A stretch of 64,000 nucleotides of DNA from Ptiloglossa arizonensis. Lineage: Eukaryota; Arthropoda; Insecta; Hymenoptera; Colletidae. Positions 1-12,353 of this stretch are shown piece by piece. The stretch lies in NCBI RefSeq assembly GCF_051014685.1, contig NC_135054.1, positions 10,606,001 to 10,670,000 on the forward strand. Direction: 5' to 3'. A program made the translations under genes and the position numbers. The first letter of the stretch is position 1; every line of letters starts with the position of its first letter. The notes under the pieces were generated by a model, which was not told where the DNA came from, did no database searches, and worked only from the letters and a program-made list of their open reading frames with translations.

Positions 1-723
1 TTCTTTTAACTTCCAAAATAATTTGCTACAATTCAAACGTCAAAGCTCAAAGTGAAGGTCCATTCACGAATTGCGAATGGATGCAATTTTTTTAAAACAC
101 ATTCAAACCTCCTATTTCAGAAATGTAACGAATATTATACGTATTATTTTTCATATAAAAACTCTGACGTTAAAACTAACGACGTACTATTCGTGAACAA
201 ACCTTTCTTCGATTTAGGTATGCTACACACCATACAAATTTACATAAAAATTTAGGAGTAACATCTCCAATTTTCGTTTTCCGGAAAAAAGATGCTCGTT
301 CAAAGAAAAAAAAATCGATAATAATGATTAGAATATTTATCTCGTAAACATTTATCGTAACAATTTAAGCAAGGAAGACTAAAACTTGTCGAATATTTTC
401 CAAGGTGTAATTATCATTAAAATCGGTCGTTTACTTTCGGCGCGTTGAATTCTGTCCCGCTATGCAACGAATGGTAAAAATATTACGTTCGTGCCTTTAA
501 AATCCAAACCCAGTGGAATTCTGTACCTACGTTTCGCACGATTCGTCATTATCCACTTCCCAAACATTTAAAATACACAGACGCACAATGTGCCCCGACT
601 TCGCTGTAGCTGTTTGCGCAACCAAAGCTCCATTATACGTTAGAAGCTTCGAATTTGCACGGGATATTTATTTCGTCGTGTTGTTTGGCATGTTGGCGAC
701 ATTCCCGTACAATGGTGAGCGAC
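1..723. other. AT-rich stretch, nothing recognised
   Basis: No frame here has protein-like composition and I see no RNA gene or transposon terminus. The short open frames start without ATG and are AT-driven. Confidence 0.5.
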
Positions 724-762
724 GAGAAAGAAAGAGAGAGAAAGAGAGAGAGAGAGAGAGAA
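724..762. repeat. GA microsatellite
   Basis: An imperfect GA/GAAA run, purest over about 741-760, is followed by a poly-A and CAAC tail. It creates arginine/glutamate-rich or serine/leucine-rich artefact frames on the two strands. Confidence 0.9.
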
Positions 763-876
763 AAAAAGAAAAACAACAACAGCCAGGATAATCCGTGACA
801 AGTTACACGCCATGTTTCGCATGATCCGGCAAGCCGAAACAAGCAGAACGGAAGAGAACGAACAGGAGAACGAAAG

Positions 877-910
877 TATATAAACGGTGGCTGTTTATCG
901 AAACGTCATG
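877..910 (+). promoter_or_regulatory. TATA box with initiator-like site
   Basis: TATATAAA lies at 877-884. An initiator-like TCATGC lies at 906-911, with its A at 908, which places the TATA box at -31, the standard RNA polymerase II spacing. The initiator differs from the arthropod consensus TCAKTY at one base. An ATG at 908 opens a 36-codon frame ending near 1018. It resembles nothing I know and would leave almost no leader. The spacing is seen directly; promoter activity is inferred. Confidence 0.2.
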
Positions 911-2930
911 CACAGGCAGCCTATCAAAAGCAGGATTGCTCTCGGAAGCCTCCTCGTTCCCTCATTTCCACGTACGCTTCATTTCCCGTACACACTACAA
1001 ACGTTTGTCTATAGTTAATCCCGAAAGCTGCTACGGCGTTGGTTTGAATCTCCTCTTATCATTTCATCGATTGCAGGCTTCGTACGAAAACTGAACTTGA
1101 AATGTTCAATGTTCCGGAACTACAGCACGTCAAGTTTCACCCTCCGATGGAAGGCAAGCAATCCCTTAAACGATTTATCATCGACGCTGACATCAAACTA
1201 CGGATGTCCGTGCAACTTTTGTATCTCAACAAATCGGATTAATTAATAGCTCGTATTAAACTAACTGTACCACATCTGGAGCAAAGCAGTTGGAGTTTTT
1301 TTCTTTTATCGATCGATATATTTCTTTGGGCGAAAACGAATTCCAGAAATTCGTGTAATGGAGTTTCTCAATTTTATCACAATTTATTGACTTCTCTTCC
1401 AATATTGTACTACTTACATTTTTTACTTTATAGCTGATTATATATAATGGTGCACTAAATGTCAGTGTCAATATATATTTTATATTGCGATTAATATTTT
1501 GGTTCGATCAAAGTAAAAATTTGTACACTCCTTATATAGGGTGTAACAGTGATTGTAGTACAATTGAGAAGGTGGTTATTTTTCATATGAAATCGAATAT
1601 GTAGAGTACGCGCGCGAGCAGACTGTGTTTGGAGTTATGGCTGGTCTCTCTCGTACAGTAGTCGTCTCATTTGGCGCGAAATAAATACTTTGAATATACT
1701 TAGGAAGATTTAGTTTTATAATATTGACACAGTGATATGTGAGTTAAATCTTCGATGACTAATACGTATGGCTAATCAAAATCACAGAAACCGTAATCAT
1801 AATTTATTTTATTATGAAATCACCATTACAAATATCGCGAAAATCGATGAATATAAAACTTTATTTATTCCACTAGTTACCAAATAAAAGCTGTAAGCTT
1901 TATCTATCGTATTATTTTTGCTAGATTGTACGTCCTTCTTATTTACATATCGATAGTACTTTCGCATTTTCAACAGTAGACTGGACATGTATATTTGCAT
2001 AACATTTTATCTCGTTGCTGCAGTATTTTATCAATAACTCTGTACGGTAACATTTTCTGTTTATACGCTATTTATTTTGTCGATGAAATCAATTTTATGT
2101 TTGTTTTAATCCGTGGAATTTAATTCGAAATTCGTCGAAACACTTTTCTAACATCCACGAACGACACCAATGTCATATGTATTGTATTTAATAACTAACA
2201 GTAATAATAACCTTAACTGAAAATCAATATTCACATCTATTATTACACTTTATTAACTGACTTTACCATGAAAATTAAAACCGATTATCTTATTCCAGAT
2301 CGATTATCAGACACAATAATAATGTTTCTAACGACAAAAGATTTTGATATCTAAATATGTATTATACAAGTGTTTTAGAAACATAAAAAAATAACGATAT
2401 TTTTTAGTTTAACATTTGTCCTATTTGTAGCTAGTTTTATTCAGGTTAAAAGTATCAGAATCATATGAAAATATTCCAGAATTGTTTAGAACAGTTTAAA
2501 ATAAAATATATCGCAATTCAATCCGTGGAGGATTAAAATACATTTTTTATTTCATTCTGTACAATATACGCGTTAAAAAAAAAACGTTAACACGTTTCTA
2601 TTCTTCCTCGTGATTTGTCTACAATGATCAATAGATTTGTTTAACTGTTACTGTGACATATGTTACAAAATATAAATGCTTCTGCGATAGAGAAGGTAAT
2701 ATTAATAGCAAAGCAATGTCGAACTATTCTGTAAACTCATACGACAAGCATTTTTGTTTAACGAATTGTCTTATCATTGCTTCTCAATGACGATAAATTT
2801 GCGATACTGCGAACAGTATAAAATAATAACTTCGTCGTCGAATACACTTTGTTCACTCTCGATTGATCAGTCATAATGTTAACTGTGGGAGAACTTCCGC
2901 TATTAAGGAATTTAAGTGACAAGTAGCTGT
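911..2930. other. AT-rich non-coding stretch
   Basis: Mostly AT-rich with no gene. At 1537-1538 a TA is followed by GGGTGTAACAG and a GC-richer block to about 1680. That resembles the end of a transposon, but no matching inverted end was found. Confidence 0.4.
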
Positions 2931-3024
2931 TTTGCAGTCCTATCGTTTTTTCCTTTGCAAAAAACGATCTTGTCTTCTTCCTCTTTTTTTATTCCTTCTG
3001 CGCTGCAATCTATTTGTTTCACAG

Positions 3025-3156
3025 GTCGATGGTTACGAAACCAATCAGTGTAACCCGCTCGAATGGAAGGCTCGGCAGGTGCACAAAGAGCTGCTGCTCG
3101 AAAAACGAACAAAATATTACGCAAATTCCGAAAACCCGGACAGAAACTGCCGCTAG
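3025..3156 (+). CDS. possible 3' coding exon, unknown protein
   Basis: A long pyrimidine tract from about 2968 ends in TTTCACAG at 3024, a good 3' splice site. Downstream the frame starts GTC GAT GGT and stays open for 43 codons to a TAG at 3154. The peptide is charged (for example VHKELLLEKRTKYYANSEN) with no domain I recognise. Third-position GC is clearly above the surrounding AT-rich DNA, as expected of coding sequence. A second frame over the same bases is also open for a similar length, so the frame is not certain. No partner exon was found upstream. It could equally be a conserved non-coding block with a chance splice-like tract. Confidence 0.25.
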   Translation, partial: VDGYETNQCNPLEWKARQVHKELLLEKRTKYYANSENPDRNCR

Positions 3157-3880
3157 TTCTGCGTGATTTTGTGCGAAAACGTATTTTCCGCACAAAGTTA
3201 GTAACGTAAAACGTTACTCTGTGCGAGATCTATTTGAAACGAAACGTTTTTTTACTTTTTGTTTTAACACAATTCCCATTCTATCCCAGCTTATAAACTT
3301 GACTCTTCCCTACCGAAATACTTCTCTATTAATTTAATTAAATGCGTAAGGTAAATTTTTGAAACCACTTCTGAAATCACAGAAAGCATTTTCGTCCGAA
3401 ATAGTTCATTGAATCCGAACAGGTCTAAAAAATACCCAATACAAGTGATTTCGAATAAAATCCTCTGTAACAACTGTATTTTTTTTCTTTTTTTTTTAAA
3501 TTCAGTACGTTCGAAGTTTTCCTGACCGTGTGATGACAAATCAAATCTTCTTACGCAACGATTTTCAAAGCTGGAAACTTCCCAAATGTATTCATTTTCT
3601 ACTTAAATCGATTATTACAATTTTCTAGCTTCATAAAGATAGTACTTGCGGAAAATAAATGATTTTACATTCCGTAAGTTTGCGAGTTGCAGATAATTTC
3701 AACCGAGTTGTAAAAGTACCTTCCGTCTATTTATACGCTGTACATCGTTTTAGATTACGGAATCGGAAGCCACAAATTTATACCGACAATGTCCGCGCAA
3801 ATGAAGTTTCTTCGATGAAATTTTCGCGAGAGAAAAATCGCAGTTAATGTGGTAGTTCAATCGCACATAATAGCTCCGTC
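3157..3880. other. AT-rich stretch, nothing recognised
   Basis: Poly-T and poly-A runs and short non-ATG frames only. Confidence 0.4.
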
Positions 3881-4130
3881 AATTTCGCCGAATATGCACG
3901 AGTCCGCGGAACCGGGGGCAGGACATCAATTTGCGCTATGCAGCGTGCTCGTTCAATCTCCTTCGAAGGTCCTGCCGACGGAATCACATTCCTGGACGAC
4001 CTCATTCCTGCCTTCAGGAAAATTCAGGGGCCACTAAAGGTTTTCGTTAAATTATTCAGAACCACGAGCCGACCCGTAGAAGAGCGATTTCCTTCCGGGT
4101 GATCGATCAATTATGTCGACGACCTTCCCG
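3881..4130. other. GC-elevated island, possible regulatory element
   Basis: Base composition rises sharply (CCGCGGAACCGGGGGCAGG near 3903) between AT-rich flanks. The open frame across it lacks ATG and looks non-protein-like. A conserved regulatory block is one explanation, but cross-species alignment would be needed. Confidence 0.2.
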
Positions 4131-5030
4131 AAACAATCGTGCTTTATTATCTTACGAATCCTGAATTCATTTCATTGCGGCCATTCATCTTGTTGTGTTC
4201 TACAATCACGGAATTGAATTTCCAGTCTCTTTGTTGTTCCAAAGTTTTCACAGCTCACGGAAATGTTATTTCTGTTATAATCCATTGATTCAATACCGGC
4301 GATATTTTATTGTTAAGCTGAACGTTGTAATAGTATCCGTAATCCAGGAAGTTATACTTTTTGAAATTCGGTTCGCGTTTGTTATACGATTGACGATATA
4401 TCGTTGACAGGCTAATGTATCATCGACTGCACCCGATCGAGAATACGTGGGCACGCGAAATGTTTCAAACTCGTAGAAATCGTTGTAACAGATTTTTTAA
4501 GCAACGTGTACACTTGATTTGTAAATTATTAAAAATTTTAGAGATATTTCTTCGATTGTAATATTTAAATGTATTTGATTTTAAAAGAGATATTCGGTAC
4601 TCGAGCACTTTTTCTGTTGTCACTGTGAAGTAATGATTCTAAGAATTGTCGTTCAACAACACGTTAAACCGTATACAATGGAATATTCGAAGTTAACAAT
4701 ACTCTCTTCTCACGAAGTTAACTAATTTTGAAAATTTGTCGATAATGTAGTTTAGTAATAAGGTGATTCCAAGGGTAAAAACATTACCTCGAAGGACTTG
4801 TTATGTAATCGTAAATATCTGCGAGATTGGAATTAAATGAATAATGTGATAAAGTGACTGGTGTGTCGTACGTTTGTAAAAATTTGGTAGCTTGTAAATA
4901 TTTCAAAGATGATCAAGAGTAAAGAATTTTTTCAAACGCATCTGTCACTTCGATTCTAATCTTCGATACTTTTTACCCGGACTCGTTTCACGTTTCGGAT
5001 GTCTCGATCGATACATACTATACATATATT
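4131..5030. other. AT-rich stretch, nothing recognised
   Basis: No protein-like frame, RNA gene or repeat was recognised. Confidence 0.4.
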
Positions 5031-5850
5031 TATCGTTATATCGTCGCGAGTATTCGCGGCGAGTTCTGAAATCGTCCTCGATTTGAAATATTTTAACGCC
5101 GTTTCGATACTCGTGACGTCACTTTTTAGATCATAAATTGCGACGAAGAGCTAGACGGAAATACACCGTGGAGTAGGCAGAAGACAGAAGTGCTCGAACG
5201 AACGATTTGCGTTATGGAATAGCTCGGCATTACGGGCATCAAAGATCGAAAACCCGTAACTTTCACGATCGTCCGAGAAACGGTGCTTTGAATTTCTATA
5301 AAACTGAAAGGGTCTCGTATCAATCGCTCTCAGCGTTAAAACGGAGCGCGTAAAAGGTACCTCGAGAACGACGGCGCAAGAAGGAGTACATTAATTGAGA
5401 AGCACGCTCATCGAGCGGCGGTTCTGATCTCTCTAAATGCGCTAGTTCCACGATTGCTGGGAATATTGCAGTTAAATCGACTCTGTCTGCCGCGGGGAAA
5501 TACGGGACGCGATTCTTTCCCGCCGTTGCATATGGGGGGCTTTATGACATCGTGGGTGTAATATCGGGTGATATTTCCGTCACGTAAATTCGTAACGGCC
5601 GTTCGAAGGAGAGAGCTGGGAATTCGATTGGAAAGACGATGGCACGGGGTTTGAAATGTGGAAACCGGATGCGCGAGTTAGAGAAATACGCTTGGAGCTG
5701 TCTTGTACGTTTTAAACAGTGGTTTGGACACTTTGCCCGGTCACTGCGGCGAAATGAGAGGACTTGGGCGAGGGAATTGTTCAGCTTGTCTAGGGAAGTT
5801 GGAAAGCTATTAGCACCTGCCCGGGGCATTAAAGATTGCGCCCAATGACT
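5031..5850. other. CpG-rich island
   Basis: CpG and GC are raised over about 800 bp. Two overlapping opposite-strand frames (5542-5829 minus, 5639-5848 plus) arise from this composition. Neither has a recognisable domain. A regulatory block or distant exon cluster is possible. Confidence 0.2.
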
Positions 5851-8087
5851 TCATCGAGATCCAGTTTCGTTCTATTTGCACGAATTTGAATAAAACGATG
5901 AACAATACGAAAGTGCTTCTCTGGCTTCGTATCAAAGCGTTAAAGATGAGATGGAAATTTCGAATCATTTTAAAACGAAACGATTGGTTCTTTCGTGGAC
6001 AATTTTCATTCGATCGAACGGTAAAGGGTTCTTTTTTTTTTGCTCGTTCATTATTTTGGCTCTCTTCATTTTTGTCATTGACCTGGAGCAGAAGTGGGTA
6101 CGGTTTATAAAATAGTTACATTGTTATTTATTCGTTTTGAATTATTTGATTCTGTAATTCAAGTTTTAATTTTTGTTCAATGTGTAACGAATAGAAAGTT
6201 GTTTGTTTTGTATTCGTTATTCGAACACTCTTATCCGGATATAAATTTCTTCTGTTTTTGATGGATATTTCTAGCGCAAGGTACGACATAGCTAAGTTTA
6301 AAACATGTTCAATCAATTTTTAATCAATTTTAAAACACGTCGGTATATTCTATTAAGTAATTATTTTCCAGAAACGCAGTTTAAACACAATCTCTAATTT
6401 GTTGCACACTTTGCAATACACAAGTCTGAAATGCACTGAATGAAATTGAATTATAATTATTTAACCCAATACTGTTTCTAAGAGACTAGAGAACACTTCA
6501 AGAAGTATACTTTTGATATTAACACTCAACTACGTTCTATAGTACCCTGACAATTAAATTATTTTCAAATCAAACTTTGACTGTAAGCAATTTTTTAAAA
6601 CTCTCGTTACATATTAATAATTCTTGTATATGATATAGTCGTGTTAAAAGAAACCATGATCATAATCATAAATAAACGTCTCGATCAAAATCTAATTTGG
6701 ATAACGTTGTTTCTAAATTCCGTTAGTATATTTGTAAATCGTCTACTTTGAAAAAAGATGTTTCAAAACTACAAAGTTAATCAATTAATAGATCTCGTAA
6801 TTATCGAATTAATTAATAGATTTCGAATTAACAAATGTCCCAAGAACTTCGATAAACATACGTATGCAAACTAATCGTTTCGTGGTATTCAATTTTTCAA
6901 TTTGAAAGCTAGTGGGTTTATGCACGATCATGTGCATACTCGTATATATACCGACATCTCGAGAGTTCAGTCTATCGATCTCTGCAAGGTGGCTTGTTGT
7001 GGATTAGATTTTTCAACGTTTTCAGTAGTATCGAGATGCACTTCAAGAAGCCGTGGTATTTCTAGGCGATTTTAATTCCATTTCATTATTTTTCTATGTG
7101 TATTTATTTCCTTTGAATTCGCTTAGGTTCTACAATAATTTAAACTATCTACTTATGTACGCTCAAGTGCAAAAGTTACGAATATTTATTTTGCGTATGG
7201 ATATGATTACGCAATATTCTAGGACTCGTTTAATATACACGAATATAAACGAACAATTATACGTGTAGATGTATACCGTCTTATACTGATATTTAAACAA
7301 TTAACAATTCGTGAAGACATATTTAGTAGGACTACTTCTTGCGTTTCTCGTTAACACTATTAACTATTTAAGTTTGTACTCATTGTTCCCATGTACCCCT
7401 TATAGAAATATATGTTAATGATAGACCCAGATTCTCGATTTACGAGGCAGCCGCAAGCTTAAAATGGGAATTTATGAGGAAGCAATATTCCGAAGGCACA
7501 AACCAGAAGTTTCTTTGAAACGAAAACTTTCTTTACAAACTCCTCTATAAGTGAAACTTGAAATCTGCATAATTGACGTGAAATTTCTGGCAACTAGGAA
7601 CGTTTTTCAGGAAAGCTAAGGAATCCTGCGAGTATAATTATTTTTTCGTTGTATAATTTTCGTGAAAATTGAGGACAAATGGCACGTAACACAAACGTCC
7701 CATGTAACAATGAATCGAGGATTCTTTATAATTCTTTCTTTACAGTTTTTTTCCTTTTACAGTGAGATCGTGGCTGTACTGGTTTCGTATCGAAACCCTC
7801 AATCATCTTACCGCATGCATCGTGCAATTTTGTGATCCAGAAACCAACGAAAAAACTGCATACACTTATTATAACCACTGAGTGTGCTTCCTAGACACTT
7901 CTTTTTTTCTAGACAGGATTCAAACTTTTGTAACGAGTTATACCTCTTTATTTGCAATGGAACATAAGTGAAACAATACTTATCTAATAAACTGGAACAT
8001 TATATTTAGTTTTGTCAATAAAGTGATAAATGCACTGTATTAAAAATACATGAAATAATAAAGTTTATTAGAAGTTGTACATTAAAG
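5851..8087. other. AT-rich stretch with a short dispersed-repeat fragment
   Basis: No gene seen. It contains one copy (about 6566-6615) of a segment that recurs at about 31848-31897. Confidence 0.4.
6566..6615 (+). repeat. dispersed repeat fragment, copy 1
   Basis: AAATCAAACTTTGACTGT followed by a T/A-rich block and TCTCGTTA-like sequence matches 31848-31897 in the same orientation. The first 18 bases are identical. It may be a fragment of an old transposable element. Confidence 0.4.
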
Positions 8088-8227
8088 TTACATGAATGAA
8101 AGAGTGTAAGAAGAATTTAATTACGTATCGTTCAATATTTTCCCAATGAAATACGTATTACAGGAATTAAAGGGCATAAGAGAAATTTAATTGGATATCC
8201 TTCAATGTTTTTCCAGTAAAATGTACG
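8088..8227 (+). repeat. diverged 70-bp tandem duplication
   Basis: Copy 1 starts TTACATGAAT at 8088 and copy 2 starts TTACAGGAAT at 8158. AATTTAATT recurs exactly 70 bp apart (8114 and 8184), followed by similar TTCAAT(A/G)TTTT blocks. Many scattered differences mark it as an old duplication. Confidence 0.75.
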
Positions 8228-8820
8228 CCTTTTACATTTCAGTCTCGGAACGAATCGCTGTAAATCGTGCCAAAACAATTTCCTTTGTCATTCTTATGTT
8301 AGACGAGTGCCTACACTATCTAGGTCATATCTCACTCTACTTTTATTGGTTCACTATAGAACGCGTAAACATAAAGAGTATTGAATTGCAAAAATCATTT
8401 TCGCCTTAATTATGATTAAGGGACGCGCGTATGAACCACTCCGTAACAAATTGACACTGTATCGATTAATTTTGTTTTTAACAAGCAGTATGTACTGAAA
8501 ACCTTTGGTGACTAATTCCGACAGAATGCAAATATCCTACTTCAAAGTTTTTAAAACAACGAATGTCAAAGTTGTAGAAAGTCGTGAAAATTAATTTAAT
8601 CGATGTTCATGCGATAAATCAGGACAGTATTTTGCGTTTCGTTATTTTTGTTTATTTAATAATTGACTGATATTAAATCTGGTTTTAATTAAACGAACCA
8701 ATAATTCTGTTGTATGTTCAAAATGTATATCCGTGAAGATTACATTTATCAATATTTCTCCTGAATTTTAAATTAATTTACCTACAATAATAACAACTGC
8801 CTTGTATCATTAGTACCTAC

Positions 8821-9300
8821 AGTAGAACCTCCGTTATACGAACTACTAGGGAGTCATAACAGTTCGGTTATGTATTTTTTAACAGTAATCGTTAATGTAA
8901 TATCACGGACTATTGCTTTTTTAATGAATAAATAGAAAATTAAAAAGAATGCTTACCGAAGAGTATCATTACTGGTGAGACGATTGTTCCTTTAGAAATA
9001 AAATAAAATAAAATAAGAAACATTATTTCAACGTTTATGAGTCCCACACGTTGTCAATTATTAGGTCCTACAAGTGTTATTTAACAAAACCTACGTATAA
9101 TTACAATCCTTTTATAACTAAAACTATACTTATCCCCTTTCCTACTGTCATGAATTAGTCAACAATTAGTCTTGGAAAATTTCTGATAAAAGCATTTTCA
9201 ATATCAGTAATCGTAGATTTGCCAGTATCTACCAATATAGAAAAGCACATCTTTGTTCCAATAATAAAGCAATCGGATACTTGAATAAATTTAACCTTTT
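8821..9300 (-). mobile_element. pogo/Tigger-like DNA transposon remnant
   Basis: CAGTAGAACCTCCGTTATAC starts at 8820-8821 after a TA, and closely resembles the terminal repeats of pogo/Tigger elements. About 330-480 bp inward, the minus strand keeps a 48-codon open frame (roughly 9298 down to a TAA at 9153). It contains DTGKSTITDI, like the recognition helix of the CENP-B/jerky/pogo helix-turn-helix. The helix-turn-helix is normally N-terminal, so its closeness to this end implies an internally deleted copy transcribed leftward. No second terminus was found, so the right edge is approximate. Family knowledge supports the end motif; the peptide match is my inference. Confidence 0.4.
8996..9016. 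repeat. AAAAT-type pentanucleotide microsatellite
   Basis: Four consecutive AAATA/TAAAA units lie inside the pogo-like remnant. Confidence 0.85.
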
Positions 9301-9840
9301 TTTCTTTTTAGTTTGTAGTAGGTACTATTTTCATTGTTTTCCAGTTTATTGACCAATTCATAAAAACGATTCAATGCCACAGAAGCTGCATCAAATTTTC
9401 ACATTAGTTCCTCGAGATCCTGTTCCATTTCAACGACAAAAATTCGCAAGTTTCGATACTTCTAAGTTTTTAAATCCCCAGTAAAGTTCGATAATAAAAA
9501 AATCGACTGGTCCTCATTGAACCCAATGTATCTTCGAAGGGTCGATACATCGTTCCCGACGAGAATTAAAATTCATCGAAACACAAAAGCAAAAAGAAAA
9601 AAATTCTCTGGAAGACCCATAATAGTAAATTCTTCTCGCCGATAACTCGAATTTTTATTTTTATTACTGTACGAGTAACATCGATGCAAGTATCTTTCCG
9701 TATCAAATTAGCATCGATGGCCGCTCGGGACTCGTCCGTATCAATTGCTTTCGTATACAGAAGCTGTGGTCGTTCCATCCTGCGTACCCACACATTGTTA
9801 AAAACCAATGAATTTTTACCATACGCGGCATTACGCGGTT
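9301..9840. other. AT-rich stretch, nothing recognised
   Basis: Short overlapping frames on both strands at 9566-9887 come from rising GC towards the next island and show no protein family features. Confidence 0.35.
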
Positions 9841-10330
9841 ATTTACAAAATGCGCGGACGCGCCAATGCGGACGCTTTTCACCATGAGACCGTTTATTTC
9901 CGCGGGTTGTTCGACGAAAGTAATGAATTTTTATTGGCCCCCCCTCGCGCTAGCCGTTTACGAGGGCCGTATTGATGCAAGGGGCCTTTTCATAGTGAAA
10001 TCATTAGCAGCGATTCGTCGTTTACCGTGCGATGCATTTTTACGAGACGCGAGCGTCACTGGCTCGCGAAATACCAGGCAACATCGTCGTGGTTAACGAA
10101 CGACCAAACGATCGGCCCATCCGGCTGGCTACAAGCGACATTTTTATTTTTAATTGGGTTACTCAAACTAATTAATTCTCGGCCCCCGGGTGACTCTCAT
10201 TAATGCGACAGTAAAATTAACGATAGAAAAAAGCCATCGACGAGTCGAGTCCGTAATTTATGGTCCGCGTGAACCTTTGCCACGTATAAAACAGTTTTTG
10301 CGCCGCCTACCCGTTCCAAGTTTTTCGAAA
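9841..10330. promoter_or_regulatory. candidate cis-regulatory block
   Basis: A 490-bp island of raised GC carries many homeodomain-like cores (ATTAATT near 10168, TAATTAA, TTTTATTGG near 9930), TTTATGGTCCGC near 10257 and a TATAAAA at 10285. This mix is typical of conserved developmental enhancers in insects, but such cores are common by chance. No coding frame is convincing: the + frame at 9866-10096 is arginine-rich composition noise. Confidence 0.25.
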
Positions 10331-11440
10331 ACTTCGTTGATTGATGCCGATTGATTGCCTTTGTTGCTCCCAGTCACGCACCGACGATATCCTCTATTTT
10401 TATACACGTTTTCCGACTAGACTCAACATTCTGCGCGCCCGCCAAACAGATCAGGAGATCATACTTTTTTTCGAGGTGACGTACGATTTATTTTTTCATG
10501 GAAACGATTTAACGCAGCTCGTCGTGTGAAAATTACGCGATTAGGAACGCAGAACAATGATTAGATGTTGGGTTAACGAGCGCAGTATCAGCGTTCTGCT
10601 CCAAACGGAATATTGGTTACGGTAACGTTGGCTCGCAGAGATAACAATTCTACGACAGAAACGTTTTTGAAGTATTTTACATTTGTGGAATACTCCTTTT
10701 GACTGTAACGTCTATCGAAACCAGACATTTGTAACGTTTACATATGTCGTCGTAACCTGTTAGTGCACAGCGATAAATCGAATGCTTAAAATTTTCAAAT
10801 TTTTTAAATATAATATTCTTTTGTGTATAGTATCGGTGAATACCTTGTGTTTTTTATATTAACTCAATCACGTTGCACATAGACAATTTATCTCGGGGAA
10901 TAAATAATCTTCTTTCGAAGTGAATGCAAATTTACCAATTTAGTGCAAAAAATCAGCAAACAAGTATACACAAACTTCGTACACTAATGGATTAATACAG
11001 CACCATGTGTGAACCACAATGTGGAGTGTGCTGAATTGAGCTATTCGCGGACAAAACATTTGAAGTTCAAATTTAAATATTCGACGCAATGAGAACAATT
11101 ATTGCACACCCTACGTTTCTTCTGAAACAAATATATATCTTTTTCGTCATTTTCAAACAAATTCTATTATTTTCTTCTTAACTCGGTAAACATTTTCATA
11201 AGCATTCCTCCACTATTCAAAGATACCGCATCTCGAATGAAACCTCCAACGTAAAGCACTTTCTTACTCGAATTACTATAAAAATCGTTCGATGCAGCCG
11301 AAAAGCGTTCAATCGTCGCAACGATCACAGAAATCACGATATTCAAAAACTTCACTGAAACTTTCCTATTGCAGCCAACGGGCTGGTAATCGGACTGCAT
11401 CTCGACTTTAAATCCTTCTATTCCCAAATGCATATTTTCT
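10331..11440. other. AT-rich stretch, nothing recognised
   Basis: The minus-strand frame at 11167-11433 has no motif or splice context. Confidence 0.35.
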
Positions 11441-11900
11441 CCTCGTTAAACTCGCGGCACGATGCTTCTCGATGGTCACGTTTGACATTTATCACGAAAA
11501 TGTTTATCAAGCGTTTACCTTACCTCGTTTACTTCCACGGTTCGCTCGCACAGCCCAATTCACACTGGCGTCGAGCGTCGTTTTTGACGAAACGCACTTA
11601 GAAACTCGCGAAAAAAATTTGCGGCCCTGGGTGAAAATACACTCCGAATGGCAAACCGTGATACACGAATGACTCGCCGGGTGCGACTGACAGTACCGTG
11701 TTGCTCCACGTGGGCTCCAACCACCCCGCGAGACCAACACAGTCACATGACAGAGCGTAGACAAGTCCGTAACGCACATCGACGTAACGAGCAGGAGGGA
11801 GCTGCGATCATGCGCACTCCTCAAAGCTTTCCGGGATTCGAACTTCCACGTTCTTTTTTCATTTTTTCTTGTTAAACGCGTAATTAGCAGCATTTCGCGG
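11441..11900. other. CpG-rich island with overlapping chance frames
   Basis: GC and CpG rise over about 450 bp, giving open frames in several registers, the longest 128 codons on the minus strand. None has a domain or a plausible conserved composition. A regulatory role or a first exon on either strand is possible but not shown. Confidence 0.2.
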
Positions 11901-12351
11901 CTTCAGTGGCCAATAATTGCTTATGGAACGCAATCATGCGCCACTTAATGCTTCTTTCTTGTCCGTATCCGTTTTCTAAATTACCCTCCTCACGAAACGC
12001 GTCTTATGATAATTGGAGGTTCTGACCCGGGAATCGGTCCCTATTTGTTCGTTTTCATCTTCGTGCAGTTCGTCTAGTTCCGAGATGAAAAGAATCTATC
12101 CTTTTCTCTTTTCATTTTTTCAAAATTGTAGCACTTTGGACCAAGCTCTCTATACGCCATGAATGATTTACGATAAGCTTCTGAAGAGGTCTAGCCAGTT
12201 TGGAGGTAAAAGACATCAACTTTGTTTTATACTTTCTTAAAGTTTCCAGTCTCGAATGTATTATGTTGGAAGGATTTCAATGAATTTTGAAAAATTGGCA
12301 ACGTTAGAGAACTTCTGACCGAATTCGCTATACACTTCATATTTTGTGATA
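11901..12351. other. AT-rich stretch, nothing recognised
   Basis: No gene or repeat seen. Confidence 0.4.
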
Positions 12352-12353
12352 TA

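Noticed and set aside
11507..11893. 128-codon minus-strand frame
   Set aside because: Composition follows the CpG-rich island; no ATG-led protein features, domain or conserved motif seen.
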